Shown here piece after piece: positions 37,879 to 47,589 of a stretch of DNA of 64,000 nucleotides. Position numbers and translations under genes: made by a program. The stretch is taken from NCBI RefSeq assembly GCF_017168145.1, contig NZ_JADQTL010000010.1:1-64000 (forward strand). Direction: 5' to 3'. The stretch is from Anaerovorax sp. IOR16. Lineage in GTDB: Bacteria > Bacillota > Clostridia > Peptostreptococcales > Anaerovoracaceae. Below the pieces are notes generated by a model. That model ran no database searches. It was not told the origin of the DNA and saw only the letters and a list, made by a program, of their open reading frames with translations. Position 1 is the first letter of the stretch. Each line of letters begins with the position of its first letter.

Positions 37879-38103
37879 CTATTTATTTTTTTCATCCATT
37901 ATTATTTTTTCTGCAACATCAGTCATATTTGGAAAAAGACTAATTGGAACAAATGCTTCTCCAAGTTCATTAAAAACCATATATCTTGCACATAATTGAT
38001 TGTTCCCTTCACAATATTTTTTCTTATAAATTGAACCGATTCCTTTTTCCATTGGCATCTTATCATGATAAAAAAGGCAGTTGTTTAATTTTTCGCACAT
38101 CAT
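37879..38103 (-). CDS. small Cys-rich protein of unknown function
   Basis: 74 residues: CEKLNNCLFYHDKMP, then KKKYCEGNNQLCARYMVF and FVPISLFPNMTD. Four Cys in two pairs (C-x5-C, C-x6-C) suggest a metal or Fe-S site. The C-ARYMVF-LFPN pattern recurs in small proteins beside signalling genes in many anaerobes (memory, not a search). ATG 38103 has AGGAG 8 nt upstream. It lies 59 bp upstream of the EAL-HDOD gene and probably shares its mRNA. Confidence 0.62.
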   Translation of the reverse strand: MMCEKLNNCLFYHDKMPMEKGIGSIYKKKYCEGNNQLCARYMVFNELGEAFVPISLFPNMTDVAEKIIMDEKNK

Positions 38104-38196
38104 ATTGTTTTCTCCTTTCAAGTATTTACATGGAAGCAACAATAGAGCATACTATGTCTAATTTTTTATTTTATCTAAAACAAAAGACCCCTTTGT

Positions 38197-38838
38197 TTAC
38201 TTTTCATCAAGCAATCTTGAATAATATGCATTTGCTTGATATAATGCAGCAACAGGATTATGACCTAGAACTCTATCCTTTGCAATTAAAGTAGTTACTA
38301 GTGCATCTGAATATTTATAAAATAGGCTGTCATGACCCACGCACAATCCAATTACTACATTTAATTGTGTATGCTGACTGTTAAGTATCTTGGCCTGTAA
38401 AATAGGATTACACATATTTTTCCCTACAACTTCACATTTTTCAGAGATGCCAATTTTCGTTTTAAGTTGAGCTCCTACCTTACAGCCAACTCCATACACC
38501 TCAAAACCATGTTTTCGAAAAATTTTGGCCGCAATTCTCGCTTCTCCAAGTAAACCAACACAATTTGCAATACCAATTTTTTTTGCACCAATTTTTTTTG
38601 CAAATTCCATAATTTCTTCAATTCTGGTCATCTTACAATAATTTTCCGCTTCCACTTCTGCCGATGCATTGGCAATTTTTCTATTATCTTCATTTTCTAA
38701 ATAAAGTTCCATGGCATCTTTTAGAATCTCCTTATCCATATTTGTTGTTGGACAAAAATCAGGATATTCCTTATCCATAAAATCACAATTTATGGTTCCG
38801 CAATCAACACAGCTCCTACTTATATCTTTTTCATTCAT
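38197..38838 (-). CDS. DUF1847 metal-binding-like protein
   Basis: 213 residues. An N-terminal Cys cluster (CVDCGTINCDFMDKEYPDFC) and later Cys (NYCKMTRIEE, IANCVGLLGEA, GVGCKVGAQ, GKNMCNPI, IGLCVGHDS) match DUF1847, which is thought to bind metal. The IGLCVGHD and RVLGHNPVAALY end are typical. Function unknown. First gene of the cluster that continues with the Cys-rich and EAL-HDOD genes. Confidence 0.85.
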   Translation of the reverse strand: MNEKDISRSCVDCGTINCDFMDKEYPDFCPTTNMDKEILKDAMELYLENEDNRKIANASAEVEAENYCKMTRIEEIMEFAKKIGAKKIGIANCVGLLGEARIAAKIFRKHGFEVYGVGCKVGAQLKTKIGISEKCEVVGKNMCNPILQAKILNSQHTQLNVVIGLCVGHDSLFYKYSDALVTTLIAKDRVLGHNPVAALYQANAYYSRLLDEK

Positions 38839-39114
38839 TTTTTCTCCCTTTCTTTTATTTTTAATTAATTCCAGTTATGTGTCTTTCTATTTCAAACTCC
38901 TAGTTTTATTATACACTAATTTAAATGGATACCCCAATACCTTCACGTTGCGTAAATATATCTTTTTCTGCAGCTAGATATATTGTTTACATCTATTTCA
39001 AAATTCGACTTTACAACCTTAAAATCTTGTCATTGCAACAGTAATCGTTCATTTACGATGCACACTTTTAATAAAATTACCACCCTCAAATATATATGCT
39101 AGCCGTATCTGCAT
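38839..39114. other. intergenic region, DUF1847 gene to agmatinase
   Basis: About 275 AT-rich bases. It should hold the DUF1847 promoter. I see no ORF and no structured RNA. Confidence 0.35.
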
Positions 39115-39150
39115 AAAAAAAATATGGGGTACAAGCCCCCATATTTTATT
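39115..39150 (-). terminator. terminator after the agmatinase gene
   Basis: AAAATATGGGG / CCCCATATTTT with a TACAAGC loop and T-runs on the minus strand, overlapping the stop codon. Confidence 0.88.
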
Positions 39151-40075
39151 TTTTTAACTTACCAATTTCATCTGCCCAGTATCCCCAGATTTCTTGTAAC
39201 AATTTTCTTCCTGCAAACATAGAAGCAAGAGAGGGGTCTAATGAAGGTGCAATTTCCACAACATCAAATCCAATTACATTTAAGTTTGTAAATAATTTTT
39301 CGATTAAAGTCATTACCATACGTGAAGTAAGTCCTCCGAACTGAGGTGTTCCAGTTCCTGCTGCATATGCAGGATCTAATGCATCAATATCAAAAGTAAT
39401 ATATGTTTTCTTATACTTACTCATAGCTTTAATGCAGTCATCAGCAACTTTCTCAATGCCCTCATGATAACAATCATATGCGGTTTTTACTTGAATCTTA
39501 TTTTCTTGCATGAAAGAAAATTCATCCTCTTCAATTGAGCGAATTCCTATGAAAAATAAATTTTCTAACCCTGAAATATTTTTTAATTCCAATGCTCTTC
39601 TTTCTGTACTCCCATGAGATAATGGATCTCCTTCTAATGCTTCACACAAGTCCATATGCGCATCAATATGAATGATTCCAAATTCCTCATCCAATGCATT
39701 ATTGATACCTCTTTCAACTGGAATGGTTACGGAATGGTCTCCACCAACCATAATGAATTTTTTTCCTGCTCTTACTAACTTTTCAGTGTAAGTTTCCACT
39801 TCTTTGAATATTTCATCTCTTGTACCGTCTTTAAAATCACCTGCATCTACAATGTTTAATTCATCATAATATTTTAATCTTTCCGTTGATGGCGTTGAAG
39901 ACAATGTATTTTTTCTTAACATATCCGGTGCTTCTGCCGCACCACCTCGATAGCTTACTCCTCCATCAAAGGGGATTCCAAACAATATAACATCTGCTTC
40001 TTCTTCTTTCATATTCGGTTTGTTTAAACCACACCATGCCTTACTGTTTTTTGCAAATTCATCTTTTTTTAACAT
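39146..40075 (-). CDS. speB: agmatinase-like ureohydrolase
   Basis: 309 residues of the arginase/agmatinase family. Manganese ligands are visible in GGDHSVTIP (about 116), DAHMD (about 139-143) and DIDALDPAYAAG (about 225). The SHGS loop is present. Agmatinase cuts agmatine to putrescine and urea; guanidinobutyrase or arginase activity is possible, so the symbol is provisional. Second gene of a sigma-54 unit with an NhaC antiporter, 33 bp downstream. Confidence 0.85.
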   Translation of the reverse strand: MLKKDEFAKNSKAWCGLNKPNMKEEEADVILFGIPFDGGVSYRGGAAEAPDMLRKNTLSSTPSTERLKYYDELNIVDAGDFKDGTRDEIFKEVETYTEKLVRAGKKFIMVGGDHSVTIPVERGINNALDEEFGIIHIDAHMDLCEALEGDPLSHGSTERRALELKNISGLENLFFIGIRSIEEDEFSFMQENKIQVKTAYDCYHEGIEKVADDCIKAMSKYKKTYITFDIDALDPAYAAGTGTPQFGGLTSRMVMTLIEKLFTNLNVIGFDVVEIAPSLDPSLASMFAGRKLLQEIWGYWADEIGKLKK

Positions 40076-40108
40076 AATCTGACTCCTTTAATATCTTATT
40101 AATCTTTT

Positions 40109-41536
40109 TTATAACTGCTGCGCTAAAAATTCTTCTTTTTCGCCTTCTTTAAATTGTTCAATCGTAAATCCTGTATATCCATATATTATCGATACAATAG
40201 GGTTAATGTAATTAAAGAATGCAAATGGAACATAAGCCAATGTCGGAACGCCAAATACACCAAAAACAAACGCTCCACATACATTCCAAGGTATCAACGG
40301 TGAAGTAATTGTACCAGCATCTTCAAGACATCTCGATAAATTTTTAGGTTTTAAATTGAAATTAAGATACATTGAATTAAATATTTTTCCTGGTAATATA
40401 ATTGCTAATGCCTGGTCTCCAGTCACGACATTCGTACCGAATGAAGTTAAAATTGTAGCAGTAATCAGTCCACCTTTTGTATGGATCAGCTTTAACATTT
40501 CATCTGCCAAAATCTGCAACATTCCCGATGATTCAAGAACCCCACCAAACATCATCGCACATATGATTAATGAAACCTGATACATCATACTATCCAAACC
40601 TCCTCTTGAAAGAAGGTTATCAACTAATTCCACACCAGTTGTTGAAACATTTCCGTAATGTGCGGTATCTACTACTGTATATAAATCAGAACCCTGCACC
40701 ACCATAGCTACTGCAGCACCAATAATAGCACCAATCATCAAAGTCGTAATGGCAGGAACTTTTTTTACGGCTAAAACTACAACAACAAGTACCGGTATGA
40801 TTAACAAAGGTGATATTACATAATTCTCCTGCAAAGTACTAGTAATCAACTGTACTTCTTCCATCGAACTGCTTCCAGCACTGTGCTTTGTACCTAATAT
40901 GAAGAAAAATATGATTGCTAAAGTAAAACTGACTCCTGATGTGTACACCATATGTTTAATATGCTCAAATAAATCTGTGCCTGCAATGGCAGATGCCAAA
41001 TTGGTTGTATCAGACAGTGGTGACATTTTATCACCAAAATACGAACCTGAAACAATTGCACCTACTGTAATCATAGGAGAAATACCCAGACCCATTGATA
41101 TACCATATAATGCTATACCTACTGTACTCATCGTCGTCCATGAACTTCCCACACACATAGCAACAACACCACACAAAATAATAGCTGTTGGAAGGAAAAA
41201 TGATGGCGATATGATTAATAAGCCATAATAGATCATCGTAGGCACTACTCCGGAAAGCATCCATAATGCGATTAATATACCTACTATCATTAATATTACA
41301 AATACTTGTGAAGCAGTATTAATAGTCCGCACCATTCCTTTTTCCATGTCTTTTAGAGAACATCCACTACTCACTGCTAAAAACATTGCAAATGCAGTGC
41401 TTGTAATTAAAGGGATATGTGACAATCCCGTCCCCCATTTTAAAGACCATACTAATGAAAGTGCCAAAAATGTAACGGCACATATCGCTTTGCCTACTGT
41501 CATTTTCTTTTCCTTAGTTTTTTTAACATTTTCCAT
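40109..41536 (-). CDS. NhaC-family Na+/H+ (or substrate/Na+) antiporter, copy 1
   Basis: 475 residues, about 12 membrane segments, with family blocks GSYFGDKMSPLSDTTNLAS and SFGTNVVTGDQALAIILPGK. NhaC members include MleN (malate/lactate exchange) as well as Na+/H+ exchangers. Beside agmatinase, it may exchange agmatine or arginine for putrescine; that is inference. It is the first gene behind a -24/-12 promoter. Confidence 0.87.
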   Translation of the reverse strand: MENVKKTKEKKMTVGKAICAVTFLALSLVWSLKWGTGLSHIPLITSTAFAMFLAVSSGCSLKDMEKGMVRTINTASQVFVILMIVGILIALWMLSGVVPTMIYYGLLIISPSFFLPTAIILCGVVAMCVGSSWTTMSTVGIALYGISMGLGISPMITVGAIVSGSYFGDKMSPLSDTTNLASAIAGTDLFEHIKHMVYTSGVSFTLAIIFFFILGTKHSAGSSSMEEVQLITSTLQENYVISPLLIIPVLVVVVLAVKKVPAITTLMIGAIIGAAVAMVVQGSDLYTVVDTAHYGNVSTTGVELVDNLLSRGGLDSMMYQVSLIICAMMFGGVLESSGMLQILADEMLKLIHTKGGLITATILTSFGTNVVTGDQALAIILPGKIFNSMYLNFNLKPKNLSRCLEDAGTITSPLIPWNVCGAFVFGVFGVPTLAYVPFAFFNYINPIVSIIYGYTGFTIEQFKEGEKEEFLAQQL

Positions 41537-41604
41537 GTCATCTTACTCCTCATTTTTTGTTAATAAATAATGGCGCCTCATAATTTATTACACTTATTTT
41601 TAAC

Positions 41605-41620
41605 GCAAAATATATGCCAA
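41605..41620 (-). promoter_or_regulatory. sigma-54 promoter of the NhaC-agmatinase unit
   Basis: On the minus strand TTGGCATATATTTTGC has GG and GC exactly 12 bp apart, matching the -24/-12 consensus TGGCAC-N5-TTGCA. It lies about 70 bp before the nhaC ATG and next to a sigma-54 activator gene. Confidence 0.85.
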
Positions 41621-41671
41621 CTTTAAAAGGCTTGCAATTTCTATGATCTAAAATTCAAAAAATAAAAAAGC

Positions 41672-41704
41672 AAAAAAACTTGCATAAAAAGGCAAGTTTT
41701 TTTG
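41672..41704 (-). terminator. terminator after the sigma-54 activator
   Basis: AAAACTTGC / GCAAGTTTT stem with T-run on the minus strand, 4 bp from the stop codon at 41708. Confidence 0.85.
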
Positions 41705-41707
41705 TTT

Positions 41708-43033
41708 TTATAAATTATATTTATCAATTTTATATTGTAAAGATTGTCTTGTTATTTTTAATTTCTTCGCTGCTATTGTAACATTTTTGGAATTCTTCAA
41801 GGTTCTAATAATTATATCTTTTTCAAAGTTATCTACCATCTGATTCAAATTAAGATCTTCATCAATTTCAATCACCTGCTCCATATCTTTCATATTAGTT
41901 AATAGTAAATATTCTGGTAAATCAGAAACTTTTATGATACCACCCATTGATAAATTAAAGGCTGACTCTATCACATTTTTTAATTCTCTTACATTTCCCG
42001 GCCATGAATAATCATAAAGAATATCAGCTACAATACCGTCAATACCAGTAATATTTTTATCCATTTCATTATTGAAAACTTTAATAAAATAAGACACTAA
42101 TTCCGAAATATCTTCTTTTCTTTTTTCTAATGGAGGTATTTCAATCTGAACAACTCCCAATCGATAAAATAAATCTTTTCTCAATTTTCCATTTTTAATA
42201 GCATCAAAGGGATTTATGTTCATCGCTGATATAATTCTGACATCCGTTGATAAATATTTTTCTCCGCCAACCTTCATATATCTTTTTTCTTCAATTGCCT
42301 TAAGAATTTTTGCCTGTAATTCAATATTCATTGAATTTATCTCATCAAAAAAAATAGTACCCCCATCCGCTATTTCAAAAATACCTTTTTTATTTTCGGC
42401 ACCTGTAAAACTACCTTTCACAGTACCAAATACGGTACTTTCAAGAAGATTTTCCGGTACTGCCGCACAATTTAATGACATAAAAGGTTTTGAGGCTCTA
42501 TTGCTCGATGTATGCAGTGATTGTGCAACTAATTCTTTTCCGGTTCCAGAATCACCATAGATCAATACCGCAGAATTTGTTAGCGCACTCTTAAGTATTT
42601 TTTCCTTTATTTTTAACATCTGCTTATTTTTCGTTATAATATCATCAATCTCAAATAATTTATGACATTCATCAATTTTGACCTTATTGGGAAATACGGA
42701 TACATCCATCGTTCCTATCACTTTTTCATCATGAATAATAGGAAAAGTGCTGTTAATCAGTTGAATCGTTCTTCCATTTAAATCCGTTAATGTCTGCAAT
42801 TCATTTAAAATAGGTTTACCGGATTTCATAACACGTACATGACTACTCTTTTCATACTCTAAATCAGGGTAAGCGTCAAACAAGTTTCTTCCTATAATAT
42901 TTTCTGCTCTAAGCTGCTTACTTTCATCGGTTATCATCGCAGAATATTCAATAATACAATCCTTGTTTACAATAAGCATAGCATCTATTTTTCCATACAT
43001 TTTAGTTGAAAATTGTAAATCTTTTATTATCAT
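41708..43033 (-). CDS. sigma-54 dependent activator (PAS-AAA-Fis), module 1
   Basis: 441 residues. N-terminal PAS-like sensor (about 1-120, with the NLFDAYPDLEYEKSSHVRVM stretch), AAA+ domain with Walker A GDSGTGKE and the sigma-contact loop GSFTGA, and a C-terminal Fis helix-turn-helix (VTIAAKKLKITRQSLQYKI). RocR, the arginine activator of Bacillus, has the same layout. It lies directly upstream of the NhaC-agmatinase unit and likely controls it. A small-molecule signal in the PAS domain is probable. Confidence 0.93.
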   Translation of the reverse strand: MIIKDLQFSTKMYGKIDAMLIVNKDCIIEYSAMITDESKQLRAENIIGRNLFDAYPDLEYEKSSHVRVMKSGKPILNELQTLTDLNGRTIQLINSTFPIIHDEKVIGTMDVSVFPNKVKIDECHKLFEIDDIITKNKQMLKIKEKILKSALTNSAVLIYGDSGTGKELVAQSLHTSSNRASKPFMSLNCAAVPENLLESTVFGTVKGSFTGAENKKGIFEIADGGTIFFDEINSMNIELQAKILKAIEEKRYMKVGGEKYLSTDVRIISAMNINPFDAIKNGKLRKDLFYRLGVVQIEIPPLEKRKEDISELVSYFIKVFNNEMDKNITGIDGIVADILYDYSWPGNVRELKNVIESAFNLSMGGIIKVSDLPEYLLLTNMKDMEQVIEIDEDLNLNQMVDNFEKDIIIRTLKNSKNVTIAAKKLKITRQSLQYKIDKYNL

Positions 43034-43335
43034 AGTACTTACTCCTTGCCGGTATTTTAATTACTTTTATCCCACATTCTAACATTTAATAATCATTATG
43101 ACAATGATAGCTGCGACTTCTTATACGATTCCAATTCCTGGTATACACATAGTTTGATCTTTCATTGCGAATGCAATATTAAAGTAAACAAAATAAAATC
43201 AGAATATTTCATACTTTTTAATTATTTTGCGTTTTCTTCTTGCTCTATAACTTACCTTTCATTTAAAATAACCTTGAGTCATATTGTTTTAAATTACCAT
43301 TAAATTTATGAAAAATAAATCAGGAGGTTTTAAAT
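43034..43335. other. intergenic region between divergent genes
   Basis: About 300 AT-rich bases between the activator and the DUF3160 gene. No RNA or ORF found; it should hold a promoter for each. Confidence 0.35.
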
Positions 43336-45146
43336 ATGAAGAAAAAAAAGAATGCTATCGTTAGTCTCACCGTGACGGCCCTTTTGGTGACAAGTTTAAG
43401 TGGCTGTCAACCACCTGTAAAGGAGGCAGTAAATCAATCCATTCCGACATTAGTCTCACAGACTAATTTTGCGTCTTACCGCGAAGTTCCTGTAGACGTT
43501 CATCCATCAATAAAGGCCTACCGAGTATCTGACGGTCTAAGCAACGTTACCAACCAAGATCGCTTCGCTTTCTCTACCGAAGCACAGGATTATTTGATTA
43601 AAAATGGTTTTGTTGTAATTCCTGGATATAATAAAGAATTCTTTACTACCTATGAGTTAAATCGCTACGACTTAACTCCTAATTTTATTACAACGGATGC
43701 AATGCTTCATAACTATCATCTATTTTTCAATTACTTACTTAGAACCTTAGAAAAGGACAACCTTAGCAATGAGTTGCATGCTTTAACAGAATCCATGCTA
43801 GAAAAAAGTCAGAAACAATATGACTTATTACAAGGCTCAAACTGGGAAAATTCTGCAAAACGTAATGTGGCTTTTTTTGCCGTAGCAGCGAAACTCTTAA
43901 ATCCCGAGACTGCCATTCCTTCCTACGTACATGAAGAAGTGAATACAGAATATCAATTCATTACCGATCATGAGCAATCTTTTACTCCATCCCCAGTTAT
44001 GAATATAGGCAATACCAGTTCCGGATTAGCAGAAATACTGAATGAGGATTATACTCAATATATTCCACGCGGACATTACACCAAGTCAGATGACTTAAAA
44101 ACATATTTTAAGACTATGATGTGGTACGGCCGTATGACCTTCCGCGCTTCCAATACCGATGAAACAAAATCTGCAGCTTTACTTACCCTGCTTCTCAGTA
44201 ATCAAGACGACTATAACCACTGGAACAATATATACGAACCCACCAATTTTTTTGTAGGAAAAAGCGATGATTTAGGCTTCACCCAGTATTATCCGCTGTT
44301 AAAAGATGTTTACGGTAAGGTTCCTACACTAGAAGATTTGACTGCAAATACAAAGCAATGGGATACATTCCTTAGTGAAATAGAAAAATTAAATCCTCCG
44401 GTTATAAATTCCCTTCCAATCTATGATACCCCTCTTTCATGCAAAATCAAGGTTGGACTCGAAAGCAGCTGGAAACTTATCTAGGTAGCTGGACTGAGCT
44501 CAAACACGATACCGTACTCTATGCAAAGCAGGTTTATGCTGAAATGGGCGGAGGCGGAGAGGAGCAGGACGATAGAGGTTATGTGGAACCAAATCCAGCA
44601 GTTTATGGACGTCTTGCCTCCCTGACAAGAATGACGATCGATGGATTGCAAAGCCGAGGTCTTCTGGATGAGAATATAATTACTTCATTAGAACAACTGG
44701 AAGAGCTGTCTTTACAATTAAAAACAATTTCTGAAAAGGAATTGACTGAACAGCCTCTTAGTGATGAAGAATATGATTTAATCCGAAGCTTTGGTGGTCA
44801 GCTAGAGCATTTCTGGCTCGAAGCATTGAAAGACGAAGGAGTGGACAGTCCATCATCCGTGGTTGAAAATCCAGCTGCCTTAATTACTGATGTAGCAACT
44901 GATCCCAACGGACAGGTTCTTGAGGAAGCAACCGGATATGTCAGTGATATCTACGTAGTTGTACCTGTTGCAGGAAGTTTGCGTATTGCCAAAGGTTCTG
45001 TTTATTCCTATTATGAATTCCCATGGTTATCCAATGACCGACTGACGAATGAAAAATGGAAGGCTATGCTAGAAAACGACAAAGCTCCTTCTGCACCTTC
45101 TTGGACTAAAACCTACACTGCACCAAAGGGGTCATCCAAATGGTAA
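43336..45146 (+). pseudogene. DUF3160 lipoprotein gene, broken by internal deletion
   Basis: The N-terminal part (43336-44484) has a lipoprotein signal with lipobox LSGC (Cys about 23) and DUF3160 blocks (LTPNFITTDAMLHNYHLFFNYLLR). After SLPIYDTP (about 44430) the frame goes wrong and stops. The C-terminal part (to 45146) starts at SFMQNQGWTRKQLETYLGSW in another frame. DUF3160 proteins normally have about 100 or more residues between these blocks, so an out-of-frame deletion joined them. Frames to either side are otherwise open. Confidence 0.82.
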
Positions 45147-45739
45147 ATAAAAATATTCTTTCAAGATCGCTCCTGTTGCTGCTGTTGCTCCTAACTTCCA
45201 TTCTATTTCTTTCGGGTTCTCGGAACTTCGGTGCTCAGCTTTGTACGAAAGGGGATCTTGATGGAGATGGTATAACAGAGGAATATAAGCTAACTAATCA
45301 CGTCCTCACCGTAAAGGAAGGTTCACAGGAAATTTGGAAATCCTCCTCGGACTATTATATAGACAGTTTCGCTCTAGGAGATATCAATAATGATGGAGAA
45401 GTTAATCTTGTTGTCAGCCTTTGGAAAAAAGGCAGTTTTGGAGAGATGAAGCCATTCTGGCACACCGGAAAAGATAACGATTATAAGAATCATCTATTTG
45501 TATATCAACTTAAGGAGAATACATTCCGTCACGTATGGTGCTCCTCTAATTTAGATCATCCGATTCTTTCTTTCGACATTAAAGATAATAATGGTGACGG
45601 TCGAAACGAATTGGTTGTTGAGGAGGGTCAATACAAAAAAATAGTCGGAGAGAAATACACCGCTAATCCTAATGGAACAAAACGAACTGTCATTTGGCAG
45701 TGGGAAGAATGGGGTTTCTGTTTGCAGAAAATCCTTTAA
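45140..45739 (+). CDS. secreted VCBS/FG-GAP-like protein
   Basis: 199 residues. Signal peptide with a long Leu run (about 8-25). Three Ca-binding-like loops: DLDGDGITEEY (about 39), DINNDGEVNLVV (about 79) and DNNGDGRNELVV (about 151), as in VCBS/FG-GAP repeats. Starts 7 nt before the end of the DUF3160 gene, so the two were coupled. Role unknown; such pairs occur at the cell surface. Confidence 0.75.
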   Translation: MVNKNILSRSLLLLLLLLTSILFLSGSRNFGAQLCTKGDLDGDGITEEYKLTNHVLTVKEGSQEIWKSSSDYYIDSFALGDINNDGEVNLVVSLWKKGSFGEMKPFWHTGKDNDYKNHLFVYQLKENTFRHVWCSSNLDHPILSFDIKDNNGDGRNELVVEEGQYKKIVGEKYTANPNGTKRTVIWQWEEWGFCLQKIL

Positions 45740-45774
45740 TGTTATTACCTTTTTAAAATCTATTATACAAAATA

Positions 45775-45800
45775 AAATATAGGGCTTTGACCCTATATTT
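45775..45800. repeat. target duplication left of IS copy 2 (terminator hairpin)
   Basis: 26 bp: AAATATAGGG, loop CTTTGA, CCCTATATTT. Exact copy at 47389-47414. Originally the terminator of the VCBS-like gene. Confidence 0.93.
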
Positions 45801-47388
45801 CAGACTGTAGACAAAATACCTTGCTAAATTTATATTCTTATAATTTCTGCAAGGTATTTTCTATTTTTTCTATAAAGCTTTTAAAAAAAGAAAAAATAAA
45901 AGGATATCTCTATGCCATTTGATTCCTTCTTTCAGATTTATGAATCCATGTTGCTAGTTTTTTTAGATTCATGGACGCAAAAAGAAGATTCAGTTCCATT
46001 TCTATCTTCTGAATCCCTCGATATTGTGTATAACGCATATTATGTTTTTCTTTTGCATCTGCAAAGACTCGCTCAATGGTTTGACTCCGTAGTTTGTAAA
46101 GATCTCGATACTTTGGAGTATGACGAATGTCCTCACATTGCTCTATGTAGTTTTCCCATATATGACGTGTGACTACTTTTACATGGTCCTTACTTGCTGT
46201 GCATTCTGATAAGGAAGGGCAACTCTTGCAAATTTCTCCTTTACTCTTATATTCCCGATACCCTTCTCTATTTGTTGTAGTATAGTTTAACACTTGGTTT
46301 TCTGGGCATACAAAGCAATCATAGTATTCATCATAAGCATATTCGTGTTTTTTAAAATAACCATTTTTTGTCATAGGTCGTTTGTATGGTAGGATAGGAA
46401 TTCGTTTATCTTTGAGTATTTCTCTAGCAATTGCAGGTGTTTTATATCCGGAATCCATTACAATATTTTTTACACCTTTATATCTTTTTACTTTTTCATA
46501 AATCTTTGGGAATGCAACTGAGTCATGTACATTTCCTGGATTTGTATGAAAAGCAAGTATGTAATTGTTTCGATCGCAAGCTACATTTGCAGCATAAGCA
46601 AATACTACCTTATGCTTTCCTTTATGAAATACACCGCAATCCGGATCTACGGTACTTTTCTTGATTACTTTTGTCTTTTCTTTGGCTTCCGTTTTTTTTT
46701 ACAAGCTTGTTTTCCTCGTTCAATGCGATCTTCGTTAATTTCTTTCATTAGTTCTTTTTCATAGTATTTAACGGATTCCAAAACGGTTTCTTTTTCACTG
46801 TTATGGTTATTTGCACTTGCTTTAATATGTGTACCGTCAATGAAAATGCTTTCTGAATTAATGAATTCATATTCCATAATTTCAGCAATGACTCTTTGAA
46901 AGATTTGTTCGAATAAGTCAGTATTTTGAAACCGACGAGAGTAGTTTTTACCAAAGGTAGAAAAGTGAGGAATTTCTTCCTCTAAACTATAACCAAGATA
47001 CCATCGATAAGCTACATTCGTTTGAATTTCTTTAATGGTCTGCCTCATGGATCGAATACCAAAGGTATATTGAATGAGGGTAATTTTAATTAAGACGACA
47101 GGGTCGATGCTTTCTTTTCCCACATCAGAATACAAATCTTTTACAAGGTCATAAATGAAAGAGAGATTAATCGCAGTATCTATCTTACGAATAATATGAT
47201 CTTGTGGAACAAGAGAATTCAAGGTTACCATTTGAAATTGATCACGACCTAATAAATCTTTCTTACCCATCATAAAGCAAATACCTCCATGTATTTATAC
47301 ATATATTTTACCATAAATACAATAAAATGTATTACATTATGTAAAAAAAACTGTAGGCAAAGATAGAGATATCCTTGTCTACAGTCTG
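45801..47388. mobile_element. IS1182-like insertion sequence, copy 2
   Basis: 1588 bp, same ends and orientation as copy 1. Two differences from copy 1: T at 46060 and C at 46189. Also inserted at a hairpin, which it duplicates. Confidence 0.95.
45910..47273 (-). CDS. IS1182-like transposase in two frames, copy 2
   Basis: Same protein as in copy 1: N-terminal part 46665-47273, C-terminal part ending at 45910, with the same A9 run (46692-46700). Both base differences from copy 1 are synonymous (GCA/GCC Ala and AAG/AAA Lys). See copy 1. Confidence 0.82.
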
Positions 47389-47414
47389 AAATATAGGGCT
47401 TTGACCCTATATTT
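47389..47414. repeat. target duplication right of IS copy 2
   Basis: Exact copy of 45775-45800, followed by TTATTTTTG, so this copy keeps a terminator-like T-run. Confidence 0.93.
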
Positions 47415-47589
47415 TTATTTTTGTAAATCTATATAATTATTTACTTTTTAATATAGTACCATAATAGATTTTATGTAAATGTCACCTTAATTCTCATATG
47501 TTTCCATTAGATTGTTCACCGCTATCCTATTAAAATAGTAATAGAGTTGAATTTCTTAAAAGCTTGCCTAGACGGCATAAGGAGGAAAC

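Noticed and set aside
41621-41707. Activator binding sites upstream of the module 1 sigma-54 promoter
   Set aside because: Only the terminator of the activator gene is clear here; no repeat like TGGC-N8-GCCA is present. Sites may lie within the activator gene.
43336-45146. Two separate intact genes for the DUF3160 region
   Set aside because: The second part begins mid-domain without a ribosome site, and family order shows a missing middle segment.
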